From: 21-14-0-10-32-9 sp964501945
Lineage (GTDB): Archaea; Nanobdellota; Nanobdellia; Woesearchaeales; 21-14-0-10-32-9
Length of the DNA: 30,531 nucleotides
Direction: 5' to 3'
Assembly (NCBI GenBank): GCA_964501945.1
Contig: CAZCTY010000007.1
Coordinates: 1 to 30,531, forward strand
The notes beneath the pieces were generated by a model, which was not told the origin of the DNA, made no database searches, and was given only the letters and a program-made list of their open reading frames with translations. A program made the translations under genes and the position numbers. Shown piece after piece: positions 1 to 8,048 of the stretch; position 1 is the first letter of the stretch; every line of letters starts with the position of its first letter.

Positions 1-63
1 AGCCTGTAAGAAAAAATCATTAAAAAATCTAATTTGCACTAAAAATATAACGAAATGAGGGTA

Positions 64-197
64 TGCACCGGCCGGGATTTGAACCCGGACCAACGGCTCT
101 CTTCTAACTTCGGGCTTGAACAAAGTGAAACCCGCTCGTCATTAACAGACAAAAACGCTAGTGGAAGGCCGCTATCCTACCATTAGACTACCAGTGC
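64..197 (-). tRNA. tRNA-Gly(UCC) with intron
   Basis: On the minus strand the 7-bp acceptor stem GCACTGG/CCGGTGC, a D-arm with GG in its loop, anticodon loop CTTCCA plus A, and a T-arm CCGGG-TTCAAAT-CCCGG give a canonical cloverleaf once an insert is removed. The anticodon is TCC (glycine). The anticodon stem GCGGC/GCCGT forms only if about 63 nt (roughly 99-161) after position 37, the usual archaeal intron site, are taken out. The discriminator is A and CCA is not encoded. A TATA-like TTTTATAAATA lies about 25-35 nt upstream. Splicing would need the archaeal endonuclease and the RtcB ligase encoded at 10.0-11.4 kb. The exact intron edges are inferred from restoring a 7-nt loop. Confidence 0.93.
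99..161 (-). other. intron of tRNA-Gly
   Basis: This 63-nt insert sits between positions 37 and 38 of tRNA-Gly. A helix CTAG/TTAG can form next to the exon junctions, and CGGG/CCCG near its centre closes an inner hairpin. I could not fit a strict bulge-helix-bulge (4-bp helix, two 3-nt bulges) with these exact edges, so a relaxed motif is likely. No open reading frame fits inside it. Confidence 0.75.
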
Positions 198-222
198 AAT
201 TAATATTAAGAACAAATAAATT

Positions 223-232
223 ATTTATAAAA
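223..232 (-). promoter_or_regulatory. TATA box of tRNA-Gly
   Basis: TTTTATAAAT on the minus strand is centred about 30 nt upstream of the tRNA 5' end, the expected position for an archaeal TBP site. The flanking DNA is A/T-rich. Confidence 0.55.
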
Positions 233-355
233 GTTTTGAAATAGTACGATAAAAATACTCAGGTGAAAACTTTTAATTAGAAAGTTTTATATATAATAAT
301 TATCTAAGCAGTAAATATACATTTAATTATATTTAAAAAAAGGGTGAGAAGGTAT

Positions 356-1105
356 ATGAGAGTAGAGGATGCAGCTTCTAGGAGCAAACAAGAAAAGACT
401 AAAAAAATAATCTTGGATTCTTTGAGAAAAAGAACTTCTTACCTGTTAAAAAAACCCGTATTAGAAGATAAGGATTTATACTATTACATAAAAGATTTTT
501 TTAGAGAATACTTAGATATTGACAAAGAGCTGACTTTTGAGGAAATAAACACAGAATTAGATAAAAATTATATTCCAAAAGATATAAAGATGAACATAAA
601 AGATTATCTTGATTCAATTAGCGAAATAGAATATAAAGATATTTCTTATGATGAAGATCAAATAAAAAAACACATAGAAAATTTTTATGAAGTTGCAAAA
701 GCATTACCTGATGAGGATAAAAAAACAAATAATCCCATATATAAATTATTAGAAAAAATCGGATTTAAAAAAACAAAAGACATAGTAATAGAAGGAAAAC
801 AAAAACAAACAAAAACAGAAACTGAGAGAGGCTCTGTTGAAGATGAGACAAAAATAGATACACAAGAAGAAGTAAAAGAATCACAAAAAAATACAATGAA
901 CACAGCTCAAGAAGAAGTAAAAAATGACACAGACGATATGAATGTATATGATTTGATTAGCAAAGCAAAAAACATACAAGATAGAGACGAAAAAATAAAA
1001 TTATATAAAGAAATCAATGAATTATACGAAAAAGAAAGCGTGGAAGAGAGAGCAAAAATATACCCTGAATTACTAGCAATATATGATAAAATCGCAAAAG
1101 AATAA
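356..1105 (+). CDS. acidic helical hypothetical protein
   Basis: Encodes about 249 residues with no recognised family. It is rich in Lys, Glu and Asp. Residues 1-120 look mostly helical. Residues about 150-195 form a low-complexity Thr/Glu/Gln/Lys linker, and the last 50 residues form a helical segment around VYDLISKAKNIQD and LYKEINELYEKE that could be a TPR-like or coiled-coil hairpin. No signal peptide or membrane segment is visible, so it is probably cytoplasmic. The ATG at 356 is preferred over the GTG at 344 because GGGTGA sits about 8 nt upstream of it and the GTG lies inside that ribosome-binding site. It converges on the large surface-protein gene with a 28-nt gap. Function unknown. 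Confidence 0.8.
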   Translation: MRVEDAASRSKQEKTKKIILDSLRKRTSYLLKKPVLEDKDLYYYIKDFFREYLDIDKELTFEEINTELDKNYIPKDIKMNIKDYLDSISEIEYKDISYDEDQIKKHIENFYEVAKALPDEDKKTNNPIYKLLEKIGFKKTKDIVIEGKQKQTKTETERGSVEDETKIDTQEEVKESQKNTMNTAQEEVKNDTDDMNVYDLISKAKNIQDRDEKIKLYKEINELYEKESVEERAKIYPELLAIYDKIAKE

Positions 1106-1133
1106 AAAAAATTAATTCTTAAAAAAAAGTCTT

Positions 1134-4100
1134 TTATTTATTTTTTAAAGATGTTTTAATAAATGCAACAACATAAAACAATATTGCCACGAAAATTAAA
1201 GCAATAGATGCAAACACTATCTCAGACCAATGCTTAGACGTAAAGTCTAAACCCAGCCTCAAATTACTAGGTTGCTCCCGTCTAAACTGCTCTTCTTGAG
1301 TTAATAAATACTGACAACCATTAATCGCACTATCAACTAATCTTAAAGCTTCATCAACGTTGCCACGCTCAATGGAGTTTAAAGCCTCAGCCAATAAATC
1401 ATTAAGCTCAGCGCACTCAGGACTAGATGTGAGTAAATCCCTCGCATATGTTACAAGCGCCCTAACACTTTCAGGAGAATCACTAGCCATTTCCATACCT
1501 GCAATTAACAAAGTTTCAGTATCAGTAAATTCAGGACTTCCAACATCAGCAGATACAACTATCTTCAAAGGACCCTGCTCACGATAACCAGTTAAAGACA
1601 ACATAACCTCCCGCTCCTCTTCCTCTTGCAAAGACGCAATATTATTAGTTGAGAATGAAATAGAAACATTATCTTCATCAACAGAATCACTATCAGTTAC
1701 CGCGGATAATTGTATATCTTCTAAAGACTCCTCCCAAGTATTTCTAATAACTAAAGGCACCTCAACGGTTTTATTAGCATAAAAAATAGCCTCCCCCGGG
1801 AAAATAATGCCTAAGGGCTTTGGCACATCAACTTCTTCTTCAACAGGAACAGTTATACGCTCAGTTACAGTAACAACCCTCTCAGTTTCATGCCCCCCAT
1901 CATCCATAACCGCCTCTATGTGAATCCAGAAACCATTACTAACAGCAGTCTCACCATATTCATCAGTACCAGTAAAGACAACTTCACACGTACCAGTATT
2001 ATAAGGCTCAACGATTAGAGTAGACCCATCAAATATAAAATCAGCATCACAAGTATTATTCAAAAAATAATACGAAAAATTCAACCCCGGCAAATCATAA
2101 ACAGGATCAAAGTCAGGATCATGACAAGGATCTAAAGAATCAGGCCCCGTATTTTTCGGATCATCATCAGGATTATAAAAAAGCTGATACCTACCAGGAT
2201 GACTTAAAAAATCCTGAGATTCAAAATAATAACTAACATAAAGGTTAGAACGCTCAACATTATTTTCACAATACACAGGAGGCCTATTAACATTCACAAC
2301 ATGAACATCCCAAGACCACTCACTATACAAAGAACCAAGAGAGTTAGAAGCCCTCATAGTAACATTGTAAGGCGAATCTTGACTACTAAAAAAATCAAAA
2401 TAATGCTCAAATGACGAATTAACCATAGGATCAACATTAGTTAAATTTTCTTTTAACACCCCATCAATAAACCATTTGACATTTAAAGAATTATTCTGCT
2501 CACCTTCCTCAGATGTAATTGTTTCATTAATACTTATATCCGCATCAAATCTCATCTTATAATACGACATATTAGTCCCATTCTCATACCACTCAACCCA
2601 CATAGGATCAACAGATAAATCCAAGTTAGACTCATCGTATAAATCAAATAAATCAGACACACTAATAAAATCCTCTTGAGTCCAAGAACCATCATAATAA
2701 GGATAAACACTCTCAAAGACAGGCGCAGGCGCCTCATCAACAACTAAGAAAGTAACATTAATCTCATTACTAAAACCCATAGAATCATTAACAAATAAAG
2801 TAATATTATGCCTGCCATTAACCATAGGCCTAAAAGATAAAACAGCTTGATCCAACCCAGTCTTAGAAAAATCTACATCATCCACGTTAGATGAATTCCA
2901 AGACGCATCAAATGATAAACTCTCAGTGTAATTGAAAACATAATCAGGCAAATTATTAGGAAGATATAAATCATAATCAGTTGCGAAAACAGTTATACTA
3001 ATCAACTCCTCAGCAGATAATACCCCCAAATCAATTTCCTCAGCAGAAACATTTCGCTTAGACCTACCAGTAAAAAAAGGCGCATCATTTTCATTAACAA
3101 TGACGAATGAGAGATAACCACTAGAATTAGACTCGTCATGAACGCCAAACTCATCAAATACTTTTACAGATATGTTATGAACGCCAACTAATTCGTTTTC
3201 ATATAACGCCCTATCAGGCGCAAGACCTGAATAATTATCCAACATTTCATCAACCCACTCAGATAAATCTAAAGACCAAGTAACAACATTACCCTCACCT
3301 GAAATGTATTCAGAGACATTATCTAATGAAATTTCATAAACAAAATCAGAGAACCTATCATTTACACTATTAAAAGATAAATACATAGAATCATTTTCTT
3401 TATCAGTAGAATTGAATTCAACAACAATATTATCACTTTGATTGAAATATAACACATCAGGCAATTCAAGTATAGGCGCTGTGTTATTTAAGATTTCAAT
3501 TTCTAAAACCTTATAATCCATTAAGCCAGCCAAGTCATAAGCTGTAACATTAATTAGATGAGAACCAACCATACTATCGTTAGTAAATGTGAAATTCATA
3601 AAACCAGTCTCATTATTAATATTAAAACGAGAATCATTAATATCAAAATGACTAAAACCAAATTCAGATGCATTAACAGTGAAATCATCATAATCAATAG
3701 CGTTTACAACATAATAAGAATTAGGCGCGTGAAGCCTAGTAGATAAATTACTAATATTTTCCCCAACAGTAGAATTCCCACTAATATCAAAAATAATAGG
3801 AGCATCATTGATGTTTTCTATATCAAACTCAACAACTACTTTCTCAGACCTACCCTCAGAATCGTCTTCAACATATATTTCAACTTTGTTACAAACAACA
3901 TGACTTATATTAAGCTCAGGAATAATAATTGAATTAGTAGCATTAGTATTTTCATCATATTCAGCCATAAGAGGATCAAAGCTCCAAGAAAATAAATCAG
4001 AACAAACGCCAGGATTGTCCTCATGAGAATCTATGAAAAAAGACAAATTGCCACCTTGCTCTCCAAGCCCCGCGTTAGGATCCCCCCACGCCTCAACTTC

Positions 4101-4985
4101 TAAAGAAAAATTTTCGCCTTGCTTACCTGTTAAGTCAACTTCACTAAAATTTGTTACAATAACAGGAGGTAAAAGAGTACGATTTACCTCAAGAACAAAA
4201 TCAAAATAAGTAGGATCACGCTCACCACCAAGAGTTCCATTAACATCAGTAACACTCAAGTTAATAGACCAATTACCAACATAATTATTAGTCGCAGTTA
4301 TTTCTAAAGAAGCCCAAGTACTACCATTTTCAATGAACTCAACAGGTAAATTGGTACCAGTACCACCAGATATTTGATTAACAGACTCAATAGAGAAGTT
4401 TAAAGGATAATCAAGTTCTTCATCCTCACCAGTAATATTAATTTCAAAAGGATTATTAGATGCATTAACGCTCAATCTACTATCATGATCCTCTACAAAA
4501 TCTTCAATGCTTAAATCATTAAAGTGAGTAAAGTATGCTTGATCATTTACAGGAATAAGCGTGAAATTAAAAGTTCTAAAAGCAGCAACGCCAGAGTCAG
4601 CTTCTTGCTCCACTCTGAAACGAACCCTATAATTAGTTATTTCTTCCTCCGCAGGCTGAGTTGTCCCAGTTAAAATTTCGTGAGTGACTTCACACTCAGC
4701 TACGCCTCGAGTTTGATCAGGAACACTACAAAGATCTAATCCGCCAAACTCACCACCTAAATCACTTATAGAATAAACAAAAGGACCTTCGTCTATAAAA
4801 GTTGTATTGAAATGTATCTCGTAGGTTTCATGCTCTGTTAAATTAAAAGGAAACTCAATTTCATCACCCTCATAAAAAATATCTACTTCATCAGAACCCT
4901 CAGCTAATACGAATGAGACAAAAAGAAAAGAAATTACTATTAAAAATACAAAGAACCTAAAAATTTTATGAGCAATCTTATTCAC
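1134..4985 (-). CDS. giant cell-surface protein with cadherin/Ig-like repeats
   Basis: A 1283-residue secreted, membrane-anchored protein. Residues 1-28 form a signal peptide ending near VLAEG. The ectodomain is a chain of beta-sandwich repeats whose junctions show the cadherin-like NDAP/NTAP/NRPP signature (for example VNDQAYFT near 147, later NDAPIIFD, NTAPILEL, NDAPFFTG and NRPPVYC). It holds many N-x-S/T sequons, suggesting N-glycosylation. Toward the C-terminus are a CARDB-like beta domain (PLVIRNTWEESLEDI), a short helical domain with two cysteines, and a single membrane helix (about 1253-1276) with a Lys-rich tail, giving an outside-facing topology. The start is GTG with GAGAGGGG upstream, and it overlaps the end of the ribbon-helix-helix gene by 8 nt. 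It could be an S-layer-like, adhesion or host-contact protein; the exact role is unknown. Confidence 0.88.
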   Translation of the reverse strand: MNKIAHKIFRFFVFLIVISFLFVSFVLAEGSDEVDIFYEGDEIEFPFNLTEHETYEIHFNTTFIDEGPFVYSISDLGGEFGGLDLCSVPDQTRGVAECEVTHEILTGTTQPAEEEITNYRVRFRVEQEADSGVAAFRTFNFTLIPVNDQAYFTHFNDLSIEDFVEDHDSRLSVNASNNPFEINITGEDEELDYPLNFSIESVNQISGGTGTNLPVEFIENGSTWASLEITATNNYVGNWSINLSVTDVNGTLGGERDPTYFDFVLEVNRTLLPPVIVTNFSEVDLTGKQGENFSLEVEAWGDPNAGLGEQGGNLSFFIDSHEDNPGVCSDLFSWSFDPLMAEYDENTNATNSIIIPELNISHVVCNKVEIYVEDDSEGRSEKVVVEFDIENINDAPIIFDISGNSTVGENISNLSTRLHAPNSYYVVNAIDYDDFTVNASEFGFSHFDINDSRFNINNETGFMNFTFTNDSMVGSHLINVTAYDLAGLMDYKVLEIEILNNTAPILELPDVLYFNQSDNIVVEFNSTDKENDSMYLSFNSVNDRFSDFVYEISLDNVSEYISGEGNVVTWSLDLSEWVDEMLDNYSGLAPDRALYENELVGVHNISVKVFDEFGVHDESNSSGYLSFVIVNENDAPFFTGRSKRNVSAEEIDLGVLSAEELISITVFATDYDLYLPNNLPDYVFNYTESLSFDASWNSSNVDDVDFSKTGLDQAVLSFRPMVNGRHNITLFVNDSMGFSNEINVTFLVVDEAPAPVFESVYPYYDGSWTQEDFISVSDLFDLYDESNLDLSVDPMWVEWYENGTNMSYYKMRFDADISINETITSEEGEQNNSLNVKWFIDGVLKENLTNVDPMVNSSFEHYFDFFSSQDSPYNVTMRASNSLGSLYSEWSWDVHVVNVNRPPVYCENNVERSNLYVSYYFESQDFLSHPGRYQLFYNPDDDPKNTGPDSLDPCHDPDFDPVYDLPGLNFSYYFLNNTCDADFIFDGSTLIVEPYNTGTCEVVFTGTDEYGETAVSNGFWIHIEAVMDDGGHETERVVTVTERITVPVEEEVDVPKPLGIIFPGEAIFYANKTVEVPLVIRNTWEESLEDIQLSAVTDSDSVDEDNVSISFSTNNIASLQEEEEREVMLSLTGYREQGPLKIVVSADVGSPEFTDTETLLIAGMEMASDSPESVRALVTYARDLLTSSPECAELNDLLAEALNSIERGNVDEALRLVDSAINGCQYLLTQEEQFRREQPSNLRLGLDFTSKHWSEIVFASIALIFVAILFYVVAFIKTSLKNK

Positions 4986-5124
4986 GTCTACCCCTCTCTG
5001 CTTTTTTTAAATCACCACTCAACTTAAGAACGATATATTCTTTTAGAGTCTTATCATTGTTTATAGCTTCAATTTTTAGCTGTTTGTGAACATCTTCAGG
5101 AAGCTTTATGTTAATGTTGGCCAT
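4978..5124 (-). CDS. small ribbon-helix-helix (CopG/Arc-like) protein
   Basis: A 48-residue ORF starting MANINIKLPEDVHKQLK and ending KKAERGRRE. The beta strand NINIKLP followed by two helices (EDVHKQLKIEA and KTLKEYIVLKLSG) matches the CopG/Arc/MetJ ribbon-helix-helix fold, normally a DNA-binding dimer used in transcription repressors and antitoxins. A strong ribosome-binding sequence GGTGGAG lies just upstream of the ATG. Its TAA stop lies inside the start region of the surface-protein gene, so the two are probably co-transcribed and translationally coupled. No toxin gene is adjacent, so a regulator role is more likely than antitoxin. The identity rests on a short sequence read by eye. Confidence 0.8.
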   Translation of the reverse strand: MANINIKLPEDVHKQLKIEAINNDKTLKEYIVLKLSGDLKKAERGRRE

Positions 5125-5357
5125 TTGCTACTTACACTCCACCACTCAAGGTTTATTTGGAAACTTATCATTTATAAACTTTAGCATTTAAAAACGACTT
5201 AATAAAGTTACTAATATAATTTATATTATATAAATGTTTTTATTTATTCATGTTATTTTTATAATTTTCGGTAAATTTATTAGTTTAGTTATTTTAAATA
5301 AAGAGATTATTTTAATAATTTTAATAATTTTTGTTAATTATTAGTGCAAAGTTAGAT

Positions 5358-5369
5358 AAATTTATATAC
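5358..5369 (+). promoter_or_regulatory. TATA box for the 5393 gene
   Basis: AAATTTATATAC lies about 25-35 nt upstream of the ATG at 5393. No Shine-Dalgarno sequence intervenes, so the transcript is probably leaderless. The 230 bp to its left, up to the ribbon-helix-helix gene, is very A/T-rich with no ORF or clear repeat. Confidence 0.55.
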
Positions 5370-5392
5370 TCAAAAAAGAAAATAAAAAAAAT

Positions 5393-5863
5393 ATGACAAA
5401 AAGCAAAAGCAGAAATAGCAGTTTAACAAAAAAAGAAAAACTATACGCAGGCATCGGACTTGCAATAATACTTATAGTAATAATAATACTTGGAACAATC
5501 GCATACAACAACTTATTTGAATCACGATCAAAAGACGGCAGAATATACATGGAGTTAGAAGATAGAAAAATAGAATCAGGTGAGGAGACGAAATTAAAAC
5601 TTACAGTAACAAATACAGGAAAAGACTTGCTTGAAGGAGATATACTCATTAAAGCAGACGACCCGCAAGCAGTTAATATAACACACCCAGATCCAAATGT
5701 TTTAAACGTAAATTTATATGAGGGCGAGTCAATTACGCGAATACTAAGCGTTACAGGAAAGACAAACGCCATTCGAACAGATTACAAAATAATATCAGAA
5801 CTAGTAAAAGAAAATAAAACAATAACATCAAACGAATTAATTCTAACAGTGACAAAAGATTAA
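5393..5863 (+). CDS. membrane-anchored beta-sandwich protein
   Basis: 156 residues. A basic N-terminus (MTKSKSRNSS) precedes one membrane helix at about residues 18-40 (LYAGIGLAIILIVIIILG), then a single extracellular beta-sandwich domain. The pattern GEETKLKLTVTNTGKDLL...GDILIKAD resembles CARDB-like or archaeal Ig-like domains that present extracytoplasmic modules. The topology is N-in, C-out. It is probably an envelope component; no enzyme motif is seen. Its stop codon shares the TTAA palindrome with the stop of the convergent permease gene. It has its own upstream TATA box. Confidence 0.82.
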   Translation: MTKSKSRNSSLTKKEKLYAGIGLAIILIVIIILGTIAYNNLFESRSKDGRIYMELEDRKIESGEETKLKLTVTNTGKDLLEGDILIKADDPQAVNITHPDPNVLNVNLYEGESITRILSVTGKTNAIRTDYKIISELVKENKTITSNELILTVTKD

Positions 5864-7050
5864 AACAAGAAAAAAGACATAACAGGAACCATGATACAAG
5901 CCATCATAGTGTTTCTAGGAATCCCAACAATGTTAGAATATAGACCAATAATAGTAGCAACAACTAAAATGCAAAAACCATAAAAACCAGATAAGACAAA
6001 AGTCATAATCACAATCAAAGAAATGACAACTTTTACAATAAACTCATAACTAATCTTAGACATCACATCCAAAAATTTTAACGCGCAAGCCTTAGCAAAA
6101 AAAACACTAAACCCCCCACTAATCATAGCAGCACTAATAAGCAAAGACGCATCAGGCGATAACCAAAGCTCACGAACAACAATGACCGCCCCATTCCTCG
6201 CCCTATCCAAAACACTCAAAGCCGCAATAGACATAAAAAAATTAACAGTCGTAATACTACCAATCATAAGCAAAAAATTCTTAGCATCAGAATCCTTCGA
6301 AAATAAAGATGCAACACCCGCAGCAGTACTCGAACCAAGCCCTGGAAGAATCGCAGTTATAAAACCAGATAAAGCACCAAGAACAGATGATTTAATACCT
6401 TTAAAAAAATTAAAATTAACACCATCACTTTTTTGCTGAGGAGGAAAAACACTTTTTTCTTTTAAACTAAAAAGCAATGTAGATACACCAAACAAACCAG
6501 AGAGCAAAGGAAATAGAGCATTATCAAGCCTAGAATTTAGAGAAATAAAACCAAGAAAACCCGCAACAATATAAACAAATAAAGCCTTACCCCTAGCATC
6601 CGCCCTTGAAATAATAAAGACACCTGCAAAGAGCAATAATTCTGCGATGAACAAAGACGCTAAAGGATAAATAAACAAGATTATTAACTCAAATAAAAAA
6701 TAAAAAACGAAACTAATCAACAACCCAAACAAAGAACCAACCACAGTTAATTTAACAGCTTCAAGACCCTTACCTTCAAGCAATAAACGATGACCAGGCA
6801 AAACACTAAGAGCAGTACTAGGCTCAGGCGCACCAAGAAAAATACTTGGAATAGTACTCACAAAACTATGCGTGACAGACATCGCAATAATAAAACACGC
6901 AACACTCTCAATACTAACAAAGCCAAGAACAAAACCCGAAACAGACAATAATAAAACCGCAACAAGATTAACATGAACACCTGGAACCAAGCCTGTGAAA
7001 GTCCCGGCAAGGACACCAAGCAAGATAACAAATAAAATTTCAACGAACAT
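5860..7050 (-). CDS. TctA/DUF112-like membrane permease
   Basis: 396 residues, strongly hydrophobic, about 10-11 membrane segments. The N-terminal motif GVLAGTFTGLVPGVHVNLVA fits the TctA family signature (PF01970), and a second Gly/Pro-rich repeat appears around residues 225-245 (GALSGFITAILPGLGSS), as expected for an internally duplicated permease. In bacteria TctA works with TctB and a periplasmic binding protein TctC to import tricarboxylates. Neither partner is present here, as is usual for archaeal members, so the substrate is unknown. The ATG start is the first codon of the conserved N-terminal helix. Its stop overlaps that of the 5393 gene by four bases. Confidence 0.82.
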   Translation of the reverse strand: MFVEILFVILLGVLAGTFTGLVPGVHVNLVAVLLLSVSGFVLGFVSIESVACFIIAMSVTHSFVSTIPSIFLGAPEPSTALSVLPGHRLLLEGKGLEAVKLTVVGSLFGLLISFVFYFLFELIILFIYPLASLFIAELLLFAGVFIISRADARGKALFVYIVAGFLGFISLNSRLDNALFPLLSGLFGVSTLLFSLKEKSVFPPQQKSDGVNFNFFKGIKSSVLGALSGFITAILPGLGSSTAAGVASLFSKDSDAKNFLLMIGSITTVNFFMSIAALSVLDRARNGAVIVVRELWLSPDASLLISAAMISGGFSVFFAKACALKFLDVMSKISYEFIVKVVISLIVIMTFVLSGFYGFCILVVATIIGLYSNIVGIPRNTMMACIMVPVMSFFLF

Positions 7051-7205
7051 AAAAAGCCGAGATACTCAAGAATTTAAATGTTTCAAGGCCTTAGAATCGG
7101 AAGACTTTCGAAACACACACGCCAAAGGTTATAAAAAAAATAAAGAAAACACTTCAATGTTTAAAAAAAAAAAATTTAAATAAAACAACGAATTAGAGGT
7201 TAAAT

Positions 7206-7310
7206 ATGAAAACAAAAAAACAACTAATAGAAGAACAAAACGAATTATTACAAGAATTAGTTGAAGGCTTAGAAGATGTAAAAGCTGGCAGAATCAGCGT
7301 TTTCAAATAA
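7206..7310 (+). CDS. 34-residue microprotein with EDVKAGRI motif
   Basis: A short ORF, MKTKKQLIEEQNEL... ending EDVKAGRISVFK. GAGGT lies 8 nt upstream of the ATG, which supports real translation. It is a single predicted amphipathic helix, and the (E/D)DVKAGR(I/V) tail resembles the C-terminal ends of many small antitoxin-like or helix-hairpin proteins. No partner gene is adjacent: the neighbours are convergent or divergent membrane-protein genes. The function is unknown; it may be a regulatory or adaptor microprotein. Confidence 0.6.
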   Translation: MKTKKQLIEEQNELLQELVEGLEDVKAGRISVFK

Positions 7311-7440
7311 ACCAGATTAAAACTTATTTTTCTCCTGATAAATTTTTTCAAGCACCCAAACAATACTTAGAAAAAAAAAGTATTCTTTTAGAATGTCTGC
7401 TTTAAATAAAAAAAAACCTGCTCGTTTAAAATCGCACAAC

Positions 7441-7983
7441 TTATTTTCTAAGAGTGCCCCACGTAGCAACACCTATAAAAACGTGGAATAGCACAAAGAA
7501 AACAAAAAGAGATACAAACAAAGCAATTAATAAAAAAACACTAGGCAAATAAGCACCACCAAAAGCCACAGACAAACCTATAATTAAAAGAGTAATAGCT
7601 AAAGCTAGAACATTAAACAATAATAAAACAAGCACTAAACTCCACCAACCAGGCCTTCTCATCGCAACAAAAGTTTTCCAAAGCCAAATAATAACTATCA
7701 CAAAAACTACAAAAAACAAAACGACATTGAAAACCCCAAACATAGAATTTAGCGACGTAAAAAAAGATAAAATTACACTTAAACCAATAACAACCCAAGG
7801 CCACCAATGCATCTTAGATACATGATACATAACAATTAGAGGACCAAAAATAGGAATCCAAGCAAGCCTAGGAAATTTAAGATTAGAACGCCCCGCAATA
7901 GACATAAAAGCAAAGCTATGAAAAACATATACCCCAACAAAAAATAAAACAGCCAATAATACGATACTGAAAAATTCAAACAT
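7441..7983 (-). CDS. multi-pass membrane protein, DUF5684-like
   Basis: 180 residues with about five hydrophobic segments. The stretch FPRLAWIPIFGPLIVMYH followed by a Trp-rich segment (MHWWPWVVIG) resembles the 'GKPGWAALIPIYN... WW' signature of DUF5684-type small membrane proteins, whose function is unknown. The C-terminal half is almost entirely hydrophobic with a short basic end (TLRK). The ATG start has no strong ribosome-binding site. It is transcribed alone, 65 bp after the kinase-like gene upstream on the same strand. The family call is tentative. Confidence 0.75.
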   Translation of the reverse strand: MFEFFSIVLLAVLFFVGVYVFHSFAFMSIAGRSNLKFPRLAWIPIFGPLIVMYHVSKMHWWPWVVIGLSVILSFFTSLNSMFGVFNVVLFFVVFVIVIIWLWKTFVAMRRPGWWSLVLVLLLFNVLALAITLLIIGLSVAFGGAYLPSVFLLIALFVSLFVFFVLFHVFIGVATWGTLRK

Positions 7984-8048
7984 TTAAAACGCCCCCAAAA
8001 CACAAATAAAAAAAAAATTAAACAATTAAAATAATTAACCTAAAAAAA

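Noticed and set aside
4978..5124. Toxin-antitoxin module based on the ribbon-helix-helix protein
   Set aside because: No short toxin-like ORF flanks it; the overlapping partner is a 1283-residue surface protein.
5362..5772. 136-codon minus-strand ORF
   Set aside because: Shadow of the anchored beta-sandwich protein on the plus strand: Ser/Phe-rich, no ribosome-binding site, no recognisable features.
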